DNA from: Rugosimonospora africana
GTDB taxonomy: Bacteria > Actinomycetota > Actinomycetes > Mycobacteriales > Micromonosporaceae
NCBI RefSeq assembly: GCF_016862975.1
Contig: NZ_BONZ01000001.1
Span: 1 to 64,000, forward strand
Direction: 5' to 3'
DNA: 64,000 nt
The notes below the pieces were generated by a model. That model was not told the DNA's origin. It worked only from the letters and a program-made list of their open reading frames with translations, and searched no databases. Every line of letters starts with the position of its first letter. The stretch's first letter is position 1. The translations under genes and the position numbers were made by a program. This document shows positions 9,127-18,252 of this stretch, piece by piece.

Positions 9127-10098
9127 ATGAGCATCAGTACTCCACAGGCGGGCGGCAACCGCCGGCCCTCCAAGGCCGTGGCAGGCGGAAAGCCCACCAC
9201 CGGCGCCAAGGCGAAGTCGGACGCCTCCGCCGAGTCCGACGCCCCCGCCAAGACCGACGCCCCCACCAAGACCACCACCACGGCGAAGTCCGGCGGCAAG
9301 TCGGGCACCACCACGGCCGGCGGCGGCTCGAAGGCGCGCACCGCCCCGGGCGGCCGGCCGGGCACCCGGACCGGCGGCAGCGGCGGTGGCCGCCCCGGCG
9401 GCGGTAACCGGTCCGGCGGTGGCAACCGCCCACCGGTCGTCCCCGTCAAGGTCAACAGTGGTCGCCACTGGGGCCCGATCATCCTGTTCACCATCGTCGG
9501 CCTGGTGGCCGCCGGCATCGTCGGCTTCGGCGTCTACGAGGTGCAGAAAAACAACCAGGGCTGGCAGGACAAGGCGGACTCGATCAAGGGCGTCGTCGAC
9601 TACCGGAAGACCGAGCCCAACCTGCTCAAGGCCGCGCAGCACGCATACGGCAAGGTCAACTATCCGCAGAGCCCACCGGTCGGCGGCGTGCACAACCCCA
9701 ACTGGGAACGGTGCCAGGGCGACGTCTACCCGGACCAGATCCCGAACGAGAACGCGGTACACGCGCTCGAACACGGGTCCGTGTGGGTCACGTACAACCC
9801 GAGCCTGGCCAAGGACCAGGTCGACAAGCTGGCCAGCAAGGTGCGCGGAAACGACTTCATGCTGATGAGCCCGTACCCAGGGCTGGACAAGCCGATCTCG
9901 CTTCAGGCGTGGGGCTTCCAGCTCAAGCTGGACAGCGCGGACGACCCGCGGATCGACCAGTTCATCCAGGACCTGCGCGTGAACGCCAGCATGGAAACCG
10001 GGGCGACCTGCGGCCAGGACTCCCAGAACTACGTCACCAAGACCGGCACCGACCCGACGAACCTGGGTCAGAGCGCCGCTCCGACCGCCGCCTCCTGA
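9127..10098 (+). CDS. DUF3105 membrane-anchored protein
   Basis: A 323-residue protein. Residues 1-115 are low-complexity Ala/Lys/Thr/Gly-rich cytosolic sequence, followed by one transmembrane helix (about 118-140, [20 protein letters not shown]) and an extracytoplasmic DUF3105 domain with the family's conserved [13 protein letters not shown] and [13 protein letters not shown] motifs. Function is unknown. In actinomycetes the gene is usually followed by a DUF305 gene, as here three bases downstream, suggesting a shared envelope role, possibly metal or copper handling (inference). Confidence 0.88.
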   Translation: MSISTPQAGGNRRPSKAVAGGKPTTGAKAKSDASAESDAPAKTDAPTKTTTTAKSGGKSGTTTAGGGSKARTAPGGRPGTRTGGSGGGRPGGGNRSGGGNRPPVVPVKVNSGRHWGPIILFTIVGLVAAGIVGFGVYEVQKNNQGWQDKADSIKGVVDYRKTEPNLLKAAQHAYGKVNYPQSPPVGGVHNPNWERCQGDVYPDQIPNENAVHALEHGSVWVTYNPSLAKDQVDKLASKVRGNDFMLMSPYPGLDKPISLQAWGFQLKLDSADDPRIDQFIQDLRVNASMETGATCGQDSQNYVTKTGTDPTNLGQSAAPTAAS

Positions 10099-10101
10099 TC
10101 G

Positions 10102-10740
10102 ATGTTCTCCGGTCTCTTCGCCACACAGCGACGACGCGCCACCGCAATCGGCGCGCTCGTCGCGGTGTTCGCGCTTCTCATCGGGTTCGGAGCGGGCTGG
10201 TTGACGCCGTCGCTGCGCGCTCCCGGCGACAACTCGCCGGAGGCGGGCTTCGCCCGGGACATGTCGACGCACCACGCCCAGGCGGTCACGATGGCCATGA
10301 CGGTGTACCCGAGGGCGACCGACACCGAGGTGCGTCAACTGGCGTACGACATCGCCCTGACGCAGCAGAGCCAGATCGGCATCATGCAGACCTGGCTGAA
10401 GGACTGGCACCTGCAGCCCACCGGTACCCGCCCGAAGATGGCCTGGATGCCGAACGGCGCCCGGGAGCTGACTCCGGACGGCCTGATGCCGGGCATGGCG
10501 ACGGACGCGCAGCTGCAGGAGTTGGACGCGGCGAAGGGCAAGCAGGTGGACATCCTGTTCTGCCAGTTGATGCTGCGCCACCACCTGGGCGGCATCCACA
10601 TGATTGATGAACTGTTGCAGCTGAGCCACGACCAGGATGTCCGGGACCTGGCTCAGGGGATGAAGAACAACCAGCAGGGCGAGGTGGTTCAGTTCCAGAC
10701 CATCCTGTCCCGGCTGGGAGCACAGCCACTGAGTTCGTAG
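10102..10740 (+). CDS. DUF305 exported protein
   Basis: A 212-residue protein with an N-terminal signal anchor (about residues 13-34) and a ferritin-like four-helix DUF305 domain. The paired-His motifs [10 protein letters not shown] (H57, H58) and [11 protein letters not shown] are retained, as are Met-rich stretches. DUF305 proteins are often linked to copper or other metal stress, but the activity is unproven. It begins three bases after the DUF3105 stop codon. Confidence 0.9.
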   Translation: MFSGLFATQRRRATAIGALVAVFALLIGFGAGWLTPSLRAPGDNSPEAGFARDMSTHHAQAVTMAMTVYPRATDTEVRQLAYDIALTQQSQIGIMQTWLKDWHLQPTGTRPKMAWMPNGARELTPDGLMPGMATDAQLQELDAAKGKQVDILFCQLMLRHHLGGIHMIDELLQLSHDQDVRDLAQGMKNNQQGEVVQFQTILSRLGAQPLSS

Positions 10741-10874
10741 GCGCGGCCGGCGCTCCCGCGGTGCCTCGGCGGCGGCCGAGCAACGCATGGGCGGCGGCCG
10801 GAGGGCGCTCCGCGCGGCGGGGTGGGCCGGAAGCGGTACGGTCCGGAAGCCTGCTACAGTTCTCTGGTCGCTGA

Positions 10875-10946
10875 GCCCCCGTAGCTCAGGGGATAGAGCA
10901 CCGCCCTCCGGAGGCGGTGGCGCAGGTTCGAATCCTGCCGGGGGCA
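10875..10946 (+). tRNA. tRNA-Arg (anticodon CCG)
   Basis: A full cloverleaf: acceptor GCCCCCG/CGGGGGC, D-arm GCTC/GAGC, anticodon stem CCGCC/GGCGG with loop CTCCGGA (anticodon CCG, reads CGG), T-arm GCAGG-TTCGAAT-CCTGC, discriminator A. CCA is not encoded. A TACAGT hexamer at 10855-10860 could be its -10 box. It marks the border between core genes and the accessory stretch to the right, so its 3' end is a plausible integration site, although no repeat of that end was found. Confidence 0.97.
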
Positions 10947-11545
10947 CCTCACAGATCTGCAAAATCGGAACGCCATCGATCGACTACTGGTCGCGGCAGG
11001 GACCTTCCGAATCAGCTAGCGCCTTTCGAGCGGAGTCCTGAAATCAACCAGGGCACCGCCCGTTTCGGGGCTAAACATCCTTGAACAGAGCGGTTCGCCG
11101 CTTTCCGGGCGTGGCTCCGTGCCGGCTACTCACGGGTCACCTGCGCTGGTCGCCGAGTGATCTGGACGAGAACGGTCTGGAATCTGCGTAGGACGAGTCG
11201 GTCAGGGTGCGCGTGGGCAGTGCGGTATCGGTCAGGGTGTGCGCGGGCAGCGCCGTCAGGAAGGCCAGGTACGCGGCGACCGTCGAGACGGTTGGGTAGC
11301 CAGCGCGGTTCGGACGAAGACCAGAGCCTTGGCGGCCAGCACGGTGTAGCGGCGCGGCGGCGCAGTCCAGCCAGCGCGAGCTGAACGACGCCCACATGGG
11401 CCACGATCTGGCCTGCTCGATCCAGCGCGCAGCGACGCGGCCGAGCGGCGACCGAGGCAATCCGCGCGGCGTCGCGGGCTACAGCACTGGCGGATAGTGA
11501 CCGCATCGATCGTGATCTGGCTCAAGGGGTACGGAGTCACGTGAT
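10947..11545. other. Gene-free stretch after tRNA-Arg
   Basis: About 600 bases without a convincing gene. Open frames on the minus strand between 11126 and 11558 give Arg/Ala-rich products with no recognisable family and look like frame shadows or a heavily decayed gene. No integrase, IS end or att repeat was seen. A relic of a mobile element at the tRNA is possible but unproven. Confidence 0.5.
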
Positions 11546-11573
11546 TTGGTTTTGCCAATTACGTGGGTAAGAT
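11546..11573 (+). promoter_or_regulatory. Candidate promoter giving a leaderless ArsR-type transcript
   Basis: TTGGTT (11546-11551), a 16-base spacer and TAAGAT (11568-11573) precede the ATG at 11581 by seven bases. A transcript from this promoter would begin at or next to the start codon. No ribosome site is visible, which agrees with leaderless translation, common in actinobacteria. Confidence 0.45.
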
Positions 11574-11580
11574 CTGGTTC

Positions 11581-12075
11581 ATGGATCGCAGGGAAGCCAG
11601 CGATGAGGAGGCTAAGGCGCTGGCATCCGTACTACGGCTGCGGATCCTGCGCATCTGTCTCAGCGAGGCTCACACAAACAAGGAGATCGCGGAACTGCTC
11701 GGTCGTGACCCGGCGAGCATCCTGCACCACGTCAGGACGCTGGTCCGCACGGGCTTCCTCGAACCCCGGGAGAGGCGCACTCTCCCCGGCGGTGGCCGCG
11801 AGATTCCGTACCTGGCGACCGGGAAGTCCTGGCGGATCAGCACGCCGGCGCAGAACCACGCAATGCTTGACACGTTCATCGCGGAACTGGCGCTGGTCCC
11901 GGCCGAGGATGTGGACACCGCGCGGCTGGGCCTGCGCTTGTCGCCCGCCGACATGTCCGAGTTCCGGACTGCGCTTCGCGCGCTGCTAGACGACTTCGCC
12001 GACCGCCCGGTCGACCCATCGGCCGCAGCGTGGTCGGTGTTCGTCACGGTGCACCCCGATCCAAACCGGCCCTGA
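11581..12075 (+). CDS. ArsR-family winged-helix regulator
   Basis: A 164-residue protein. Residues 1-85 form an ArsR/winged-helix domain: ALASVLRLRILRICL, recognition region TNKEIAELLGRDPASILHHVRTLV, then the wing RRTLPGGGREIPYLAT. The C-terminal half (IAELALVPAEDVDTARLGLR) resembles the dimer/effector part of larger one-component regulators. No metal-binding Cys set is seen. ATG 11581 is preferred to GTG 11563 because of the leaderless promoter geometry and the family N terminus. It is followed by a hydrolase gene on the same strand, which it may control. Confidence 0.85.
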   Translation: MDRREASDEEAKALASVLRLRILRICLSEAHTNKEIAELLGRDPASILHHVRTLVRTGFLEPRERRTLPGGGREIPYLATGKSWRISTPAQNHAMLDTFIAELALVPAEDVDTARLGLRLSPADMSEFRTALRALLDDFADRPVDPSAAAWSVFVTVHPDPNRP

Positions 12076-12215
12076 CCCGAAGGCCGCGACGTTTGACCGC
12101 CGGTACCTGTCAGACCTAGGCGTGCTCCGACGGGCTCAACCGAGAAGTTGATGGTTCCAAGAAGCACTTGACGCACAACAGAAGTGTCGAACGAGGCAGT
12201 CAGGAGGTCCGCAGC

Positions 12216-13538
12216 GTGGATTTCATCGGTTGGCGGGAACGGTTCGAAGAACTCAGGCGTGCGCATGGAGTGCCGGGGGCGTCGTTGGCGGTACTGGCAG
12301 ACGGGCGGGTACAGGCGTTGGCCACCGGGGTACTGAACACCGGGACCGGCGTGGAGGCGACGACCGATTCTCTGTTCCAAATCGGGTCGATCACGAAGGT
12401 CTACACGGCGACCGCCGTCATGCAGCTGGTGGAGCAGGGCCTGACGACGCTGGACACACCCGTTGTCGAGGTGCTGCCGGAGTTCCGAGTCGCCGACGCT
12501 GATGTCAGCGCTCGAGTCACCCTGCGGCACCTGCTGACGCACACCTCGGGGATCAACGGTGATCCGGTCATCGATGCCGGACGTGGTGATGACTGCCTGG
12601 CCCGATTCGTCGAGGGCTGCGCGGAGGTGACTCAGTGCCACCCGCTCGGCGACCGTTTCTCTTACTGCAACGCCGGATACAGCATCCTGGGCCGGGTCAT
12701 CGAACGGCTCACCGGCAGCGTGTGGGATACGGCGTTGCGGGAGCTGGTGCTCGACCCGGCCGGGCTGGACCACTCCTGGACGTTACCGGAGGACGTGCTG
12801 CGGTTCCGCGCCGCGATGGGTCATCTGCGGCACGATGACCAGCAGCGCCCAGCGCCGTCATGGGGGCTGCCCCGGTCCGACGGCCCGGCTGGACTGCTCT
12901 GCGCCACCGCCAGCGACGTGGTGACGTTCGCCAAGCTGCACGCCGACGGAGCCCTGCCGGGCCTGGCCGAGATGCGACGGCCGCAAGTCGCCGTACCCAA
13001 TACCGATGGCACTACGCCCGCATGGGGCCTGGGCTGGACCCTGTACGACTGGGGCAGACCGGTCCACGGCCATGACGGCGGCACCATCGGCCAGTCGGCG
13101 GTGTTGCGGGTGATCCCCGACGCTGGCGTCGCGGTGGCGTTGCTGGGCAACACCGACGTATTCGGCGCGTTCTACCGGCAAGTATTCGCCGAACTGCTCG
13201 AATCACTATGTGGTGTGACCACCCCAGCACCCCTGGCACCGCCCGACAGCCCGGTCGAGGTGGAGTTGGAGCGGCACGTCGGGGTATACGAGCGAATGGG
13301 CTTGCGGGCAGAGGTGTCCTTCCATGACGGGCGCCTGAAGACTCGGGTGGTGCGGACCGACGTGTACGCCGTCCTGCAACCCCCGTACGAAACCGACCTC
13401 GTGGCCGTCGCCGACGGCCGGTTCCTGGAGCAGGTCCCGGGAACGACCCGGTGGCAGCCCACAGCGTTCGTCACCGCGGCCGACGGCACCGACTACCTGT
13501 ATCTGGGCTATCTCGCGCTCCGCAAGCTCGACGCCTGA
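12216..13538 (+). CDS. Serine hydrolase, class C beta-lactamase fold
   Basis: A 440-residue protein with a complete penicillin-binding/esterase core: SxxK as GSITK near residue 63, YxN as YCN in DRFSYCNAGYS, and HxG as HGHDGG. A C-terminal lipocalin-like extension (about 350-440) is common in this family. No signal peptide is seen, so it is probably cytoplasmic: an esterase or peptidase rather than a true beta-lactamase. GTG 12216 is chosen because AGGAGG lies eight bases upstream. A TTA codon occurs at 12783-12785. It lies in the tRNA-adjacent accessory stretch. Confidence 0.88.
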   Translation: MDFIGWRERFEELRRAHGVPGASLAVLADGRVQALATGVLNTGTGVEATTDSLFQIGSITKVYTATAVMQLVEQGLTTLDTPVVEVLPEFRVADADVSARVTLRHLLTHTSGINGDPVIDAGRGDDCLARFVEGCAEVTQCHPLGDRFSYCNAGYSILGRVIERLTGSVWDTALRELVLDPAGLDHSWTLPEDVLRFRAAMGHLRHDDQQRPAPSWGLPRSDGPAGLLCATASDVVTFAKLHADGALPGLAEMRRPQVAVPNTDGTTPAWGLGWTLYDWGRPVHGHDGGTIGQSAVLRVIPDAGVAVALLGNTDVFGAFYRQVFAELLESLCGVTTPAPLAPPDSPVEVELERHVGVYERMGLRAEVSFHDGRLKTRVVRTDVYAVLQPPYETDLVAVADGRFLEQVPGTTRWQPTAFVTAADGTDYLYLGYLALRKLDA

Positions 13539-13663
13539 CGAACAAACCAACGCGCGGTGGGATCCTCTCTCGATGACTACACCTGCCGCCGGCGCGGCTA
13601 TCAACTTTCTTCGCACTGCGCTCCGTTGAGAAGCCTTAGCTGATGAGTAGACCAACATGGTGC

Positions 13664-14035
13664 TCAGTGCCCTGTGTCTGACGAGGGTCGTGCTCGCAGC
13701 CGAAGCGCGGCCTCCAACCGGTCGCGGACTTCGGTCTGGGCGGCTATGCGTCCATTGAGGACGGCTAGCCGTTCCAACGCGACTCGCATGCCCTTATCCG
13801 ACGCCCGTGCGGTAGCGAGGTCGCCGTCCAGACATGGCAAGAAGACACGCACGTCGTCCAGAGTAAGTCCGGCGGCCAGCAGGTAGCGGATGTTGCCCAC
13901 CCGCACTATGGCCCGCTCGTGATAGTTGCGGTAGCCGTTGGAGGTCCGCTCGGAAGAGATCAACCCGGTCTGCTCGTAGTGTCGCAGGGCACGGGCGGTG
14001 GCCCCGGTCGCGTGCGCCAGTTCGCCGATCCGCAC
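13664..14035 (-). CDS. MerR-family regulator
   Basis: A 123-residue protein beginning MRIGELAHATGATARALRHY, the standard MerR helix-turn-helix, followed by the wing and a dimerisation helix (RVALERLAVLNGRIAAQTEV). It has no effector domain. GTG 14035 has AGGGGGA just upstream; an alternative GTG at 14059 overlaps the stop of the upstream SDR gene (GTGA). It is probably cotranscribed with the SDR and may regulate it. Confidence 0.88.
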   Translation of the reverse strand: MRIGELAHATGATARALRHYEQTGLISSERTSNGYRNYHERAIVRVGNIRYLLAAGLTLDDVRVFLPCLDGDLATARASDKGMRVALERLAVLNGRIAAQTEVRDRLEAALRLRARPSSDTGH

Positions 14036-14055
14036 AGATCCCCCTGGATCTCCTA

Positions 14056-14826
14056 TCACGCCACGACCGCTCCTCCGTCGACCGGAAGCACCACGCCGGT
14101 GATGAACGACGCGCTCGGCGCCGCGAGCTGAGTGATCGCCCAGGCTACCTCGTCGGGCCGACCGACCCGGCCCAGTGGGGTGTGCGCGAGTTGCCATTCC
14201 CGCACGGCGGCCATTCGCTCCGGCGTCAGGCCCTGATGCTCGCCGATGGGGGTGTCGATCGCGCCGGGGGCGACCGCGACCACCCGGATCCCACGGGGTG
14301 CCAGTTCGACCGCCCAACTCCGGGTCAACAACTCCATAGCGGTCTTGGTCGCGGCGTAGACCGCGCTACCCGGCCAGGCCCGTTGCCCTACCGACGTGCT
14401 GACATTGACTATTACCCCACCCGAATCCTCCAGAAGCGGCAACGCGGCTTGGGCCAGAAGGATGGGGGCTACGAGGTTGGTGGCGATTTGAGGCGCGATC
14501 GTCTCCGGTGCGAGGGTGGCGAGGGTACCGCCGCGCACGATGCCTGCGTTGTTCACCAGTACGTCCAGCCGGCCGTACTCCTCCAACGCTGTCCGTACGA
14601 TCCGTTCGGGCTCGCCCTTCGCGGTGATGTCGGCGGCCAGAGGCGTGATCCAGTCGTGGCCGGAGGCGGTCTCGTTGAGCGGTTCGGCTCGCCGTCCGAC
14701 CGCGAGCACGTGAGCGCCCTCGGCAGCGAAGGCCCGGGCGGTAGCCCGACCGATCCCGGTGCCGGCCCCAGTGACGGCGACGACCTTGCTGGTCTTCGAT
14801 GCGGTGCTGCTATCCATGCCGGGCAT
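14056..14826 (-). CDS. SDR-family oxidoreductase
   Basis: A 256-residue classical short-chain dehydrogenase: cofactor motif TGAGTGIGRA, structural NNAG, catalytic Ser in VSTS and YxxxK as YAATK, and the PG motif in VAPGAIDTPIG. The substrate is unknown. A few extra N-terminal residues are possible; ATG 14817 is an alternative start. It forms a coupled pair with the MerR regulator, so it is probably a stress- or ligand-inducible reductase. Confidence 0.92.
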   Translation of the reverse strand: MPGMDSSTASKTSKVVAVTGAGTGIGRATARAFAAEGAHVLAVGRRAEPLNETASGHDWITPLAADITAKGEPERIVRTALEEYGRLDVLVNNAGIVRGGTLATLAPETIAPQIATNLVAPILLAQAALPLLEDSGGVIVNVSTSVGQRAWPGSAVYAATKTAMELLTRSWAVELAPRGIRVVAVAPGAIDTPIGEHQGLTPERMAAVREWQLAHTPLGRVGRPDEVAWAITQLAAPSASFITGVVLPVDGGAVVA

Positions 14827-15111
14827 CGTCCAACCCTGCCGCCAATGGCAAGGTCAAGTAGGCGCCCCGGGGTGACCACTCGTCCAACGGTTCGCCAGGC
14901 TCGCAGGATCCAGCCGCTACCGCCCGCATCGCGGCAAGATCCGACCATCGGCGGCCGTCCGCGGCAAATGCGCGGCCAAGTCTCCCGAAGCAGTCCCAGC
15001 CCCACGGCACCCGCATGGCGCGGTGCAACTCTCCAGCGACACAGGTTCGAAGCAATCCAGAGCCGCGCATCTATACTGCAAGGCTAGACTTTCAGCCTGT
15101 CGGGGAGACAT

Positions 15112-17385
15112 ATGCGAAGATTCTCGGCATTTTCGATTGTCATAAGCGCAACCATCACGGTCCTGCTCTTGCCAATCGCGACGAATGTCGCCACCGGCGT
15201 TCTTCCGAAAGCCTGGGTTCGATATCTATGGCTCACCTGGCCAATCGCAGGGGTTCTTGCGGCCTCTGCGATAACGCAAGAGGTGAGAGCGCGGTTGGCC
15301 GCCCACCGATCAGCCCTCGAACACAAATTTCCCCGCTCTGCGAGCAGAACCATGGCGGGGTTCCGCGTTGTTTCGGGAGCAGCGCCAACCGTCGCAACCT
15401 TGACGGAAAACGATCTCGGCGTGAAGCCAGCCCTGAAAGCGTCCGATGCCGAGCCCGCGCTGGTTCCGTACATCAGTCGCGACCGGGACAGCCAGCTGCA
15501 AGAGGCGGTTGACAACGGCGGCTTCATCCTCATCTTTGGTCCGTCCACGGCTGGTAAGACCCGCACCGCCTTCCAAGCGCTCAAAACACTTCCAGCCAAC
15601 AGACTGGTCTTGATCCCTGAAAGGCCCGAAGCGCTCAGGGAGCTAGCAGAAACCAGTGACTTATCCGGCCCATATGTCGTCTGGCTCGACGACATCGAGC
15701 GGTTCCTGGGACCTGGCGGATTGGATCGCGCGGCCCTCGATCGGATATACGACCGCCAACGTTCCGATGTGCTCATTCTTGCGACCGTGAGAAGCGACGA
15801 ACTCATGGAGCTTGAAGCGCCCACTGCCACCAGAGATTCTGAAGGGTCTCGGCCAGTGATGCGTGCAGGCGTCGACGTTCTGGCGCAGACTTCGCTTCGC
15901 GTAGAACTCCGGGCTAAGCTGTCGCCCGCGGAGAAGATGAATGCGCGGGATCACCTGACGGATTCTCGGGTAGCCGCGGCGCTGGCACACCCAGAGTACG
16001 GGCTCGGAGAATATCTTGCAGCCGGACCTCAAATGTTGCTCCGTTGGCACGCCGCCGGGAATTATGAGCTTAGCCCCGCGAGTGCCATCATTTCTGCAGC
16101 GGCTGACTTCCGGCGCGCTGGTTTCGGGAAGCCGATACCCGCAGGCGAGCTAGCAGAGGCACACGTATGCTACCTCGCGGAGCGCATACGACATTCGCCG
16201 GCGCTAAAACCGTTCCCCGAATGCCTTCGATGGGTGTGTGAGCCGGTCGCAGGCGCCAGCAGCTGCTTGTCCGCCATTCGTGACGAGTCGTATGCCGTAT
16301 CGGATTATTTGTTCGAGCGAGCAGTTGCTGGCGATGGCCCCCGCGGCAAGGAACCGATACCTGATCAGATCTGGGATCAAGTCCTACGACTTTCGGCGGA
16401 CGGTGACGTATTCTCGATCGGACTCGCCGCCCGTGCGCAACAACGCCCAGATGTCACCGAGATCGCCTTTCGCCGAGGTGCGGCTGCGACCGAACCTCAG
16501 TCGATGAATGGCCTCGGAGTCATCCTGCTTGAAGCGAAAAACCCCATCGAGGCTGAGCAATGGTTTCTACGAGCAGTCGACGCGGGGATGCCTGAGGCCA
16601 AGCACAATCTCGCGAACCTTTATTGGGAGAAAGGCGATCGAGACGCCGCGGAGTCGCTTTACCTTGAACTCGCAGATTCGCATGAGTTCGCACCTTCGAT
16701 GGTCAACTTGGGTAACCTGGCCTCGCCGGACGGCGACCCGGATAAGCGCGAATATTGGTACAGACGCGCTGCGGAGGCCAACTTTCCACCGGCGATGCAC
16801 AATCTCGCAATCTTGTTGGACAACGAGGGCGAGTTCGAGGAGTCAGGCCGTTGGTTCAGGAAAGCATACTCCGAGGGCCAACTGATCTCATTGGTTGCTC
16901 TCGCGGAGAGTTTGGCGAGGCGTGGCGAGACGGAAGAGGCAAAATCTGCGTTCCACGAAGCATATCGAGCAGGATCTCTGGACGCTGCGTGGGCTCTCGG
17001 GACAATGTGCCAACGCCATGAGGAGTTTGAGGAGGCGGAGTCGGCTTATCGCATCGCCGCTCTCGAAGGTCATCTCGCGGCCATTGTGAGCCTTGGTCTT
17101 CTCCTGGCACAGCTGGGCCGCTCAGACGAAGCGGAGAAGTGGCTATCACGTGGAGCCGCCGCAGGGTCGGCGTCCGCGATGAATACCCTCGGGATATTGA
17201 GGGCGCGCGAAGGGTCCACGGCCGAGGCGGACGAGTGGTACCGGAGATCAGCGAAGGCCGGCATGCCCGCTTCGTTGACTAACCGGGCGGCACTATTCAG
17301 GGCGGCCGACGATGAGGACGCTGCCGGCCGCTGGTTTTCGCCATACTTCGAGCCAGACGACGATGCTCCACATCGTCCGGACTAG
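15112..17385 (+). CDS. Membrane P-loop NTPase with Sel1/TPR repeats
   Basis: A 757-residue multidomain protein. Two N-terminal transmembrane helices (about 5-27 and 36-55) precede a P-loop domain with Walker A GPSTAGKT (near 144) and Walker B YVVWLDDIERFL (near 190). The C-terminal 330 residues are about eight Sel1/TPR-like units (such as EAEQWFLRAVDAGMPEAKHN). This sensor-NTPase-repeat layout resembles STAND-type signalling or conflict proteins, but the activity is unknown. Codon use is distinctly less GC-rich than its neighbours, it has a TTA codon at 15661, and it sits in the accessory stretch, all suggesting transfer. Its stop overlaps the stop of the convergent gene (CTAG). Confidence 0.8.
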   Translation: MRRFSAFSIVISATITVLLLPIATNVATGVLPKAWVRYLWLTWPIAGVLAASAITQEVRARLAAHRSALEHKFPRSASRTMAGFRVVSGAAPTVATLTENDLGVKPALKASDAEPALVPYISRDRDSQLQEAVDNGGFILIFGPSTAGKTRTAFQALKTLPANRLVLIPERPEALRELAETSDLSGPYVVWLDDIERFLGPGGLDRAALDRIYDRQRSDVLILATVRSDELMELEAPTATRDSEGSRPVMRAGVDVLAQTSLRVELRAKLSPAEKMNARDHLTDSRVAAALAHPEYGLGEYLAAGPQMLLRWHAAGNYELSPASAIISAAADFRRAGFGKPIPAGELAEAHVCYLAERIRHSPALKPFPECLRWVCEPVAGASSCLSAIRDESYAVSDYLFERAVAGDGPRGKEPIPDQIWDQVLRLSADGDVFSIGLAARAQQRPDVTEIAFRRGAAATEPQSMNGLGVILLEAKNPIEAEQWFLRAVDAGMPEAKHNLANLYWEKGDRDAAESLYLELADSHEFAPSMVNLGNLASPDGDPDKREYWYRRAAEANFPPAMHNLAILLDNEGEFEESGRWFRKAYSEGQLISLVALAESLARRGETEEAKSAFHEAYRAGSLDAAWALGTMCQRHEEFEEAESAYRIAALEGHLAAIVSLGLLLAQLGRSDEAEKWLSRGAAAGSASAMNTLGILRAREGSTAEADEWYRRSAKAGMPASLTNRAALFRAADDEDAAGRWFSPYFEPDDDAPHRPD

Positions 17386-18068
17386 GCGTCTGAGAGCTTC
17401 ACCCATCCCAGAGCGCACTGTTGGCCGACGAGAAGCTCGTGAAACACTTCGAAGGTCAATCCATCGGAAGGATCGATAGCGGTAGTCACCGCCAACATCA
17501 GTCCCCCCTGTTGGCGGATCAGATCCGTGAAGTTCTGGTCCCCGTGACACAGCCATTGGCGAGCCAAAGTGTCGACGATTATGGCCTTCCGTCGAATCCG
17601 AAGGTTCGCATGATCGAGACTGCGACTGAGTTTTTCATCGGCCGGATCGCTGGCGAACCCCAGCGCCAGGTACAAGCCAAGGTCATTAGACACCCATCGG
17701 TCGCCGCCTGGGGCTAGGTGGAGGACTTCCAGAGAAGGATGCACGGCGAACCATACGGTCTCGGGAAATCCGGTGCGGGAGAGGCCGGGACCTATGAATG
17801 GTAGGCAATGGTAGGTGACCTGTTGATCCGTCGGAGCTATTGTAAGACCAGTATCGATCCATGCTGGGTCGCGACATTCCGGATGGTAAGCCGACGCCGT
17901 GGCGAGCTGCCCCGATTCGTCAACTACCACGGATACGATGCGTCGACTCAGCGGACGGCGGCACGAGAGACAGTCTCCCGGACCGAATCGTTCGCATAGT
18001 TGCTTCGCCCCAGCCTCACCCAGGTGCTCGTGCGTGCGTGAGTCGACGAGCACTTGATCGACGGGCAT
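17382..18068 (-). CDS. Hypothetical protein with CxxC...HxxxC zinc-like site
   Basis: A 228-residue protein of no family I recognise. Near residue 33 it has GDCLSCRRPL, and about 30 residues later YHPECRDP, which together look like a treble-clef zinc site. The remainder has no catalytic motif. Base composition is lower in GC than the core genome, like the convergent NTPase gene with which it shares overlapping stop codons. The two may have arrived together, although convergent orientation argues against an operon. Confidence 0.65.
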   Translation of the reverse strand: MPVDQVLVDSRTHEHLGEAGAKQLCERFGPGDCLSCRRPLSRRIVSVVVDESGQLATASAYHPECRDPAWIDTGLTIAPTDQQVTYHCLPFIGPGLSRTGFPETVWFAVHPSLEVLHLAPGGDRWVSNDLGLYLALGFASDPADEKLSRSLDHANLRIRRKAIIVDTLARQWLCHGDQNFTDLIRQQGGLMLAVTTAIDPSDGLTFEVFHELLVGQQCALGWVKLSDA

Positions 18069-18252
18069 TCATTGATCCTAGACGCCGGCGCCTGGGCAAA
18101 GCGAGTACCGCTCACGTCGCCGGAGCGTCGAGGGCGCGCCGAGCATCTGGTACCTATCGGTCATTCGGGAACTCTGCCCGAGAGGGCGATTCCTTTCGCC
18201 GCTTGTGGTGGTCTTCATTGTTGGGCGGTAGACGACCTCAAGGAGCGTGCTC

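Noticed and set aside
10764-10781. Hairpin CTCGGC-GGCG-GCCGAG after the DUF305 gene as a terminator
   Set aside because: Only six pairs and no U-tract; stems this short arise often by chance in such GC-rich DNA.
9037-10962. Upstream extension of the argS reading frame to 10962 (over 600 extra codons)
   Set aside because: The extension runs antisense through the DUF3105 and DUF305 genes and the tRNA; ArgS homology starts near 9036 and length is normal from there.
11126-11558. Minus-strand frames that might be a transposase or integrase remnant
   Set aside because: No DDE, tyrosine recombinase or IS motif can be read in any frame; composition is that of GC-rich shadow frames.
14827-15111. Possible small genes between the SDR and NTPase genes
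   Set aside because: Frames here are short, Arg-rich and without ribosome sites; the gap most likely holds divergent promoters.
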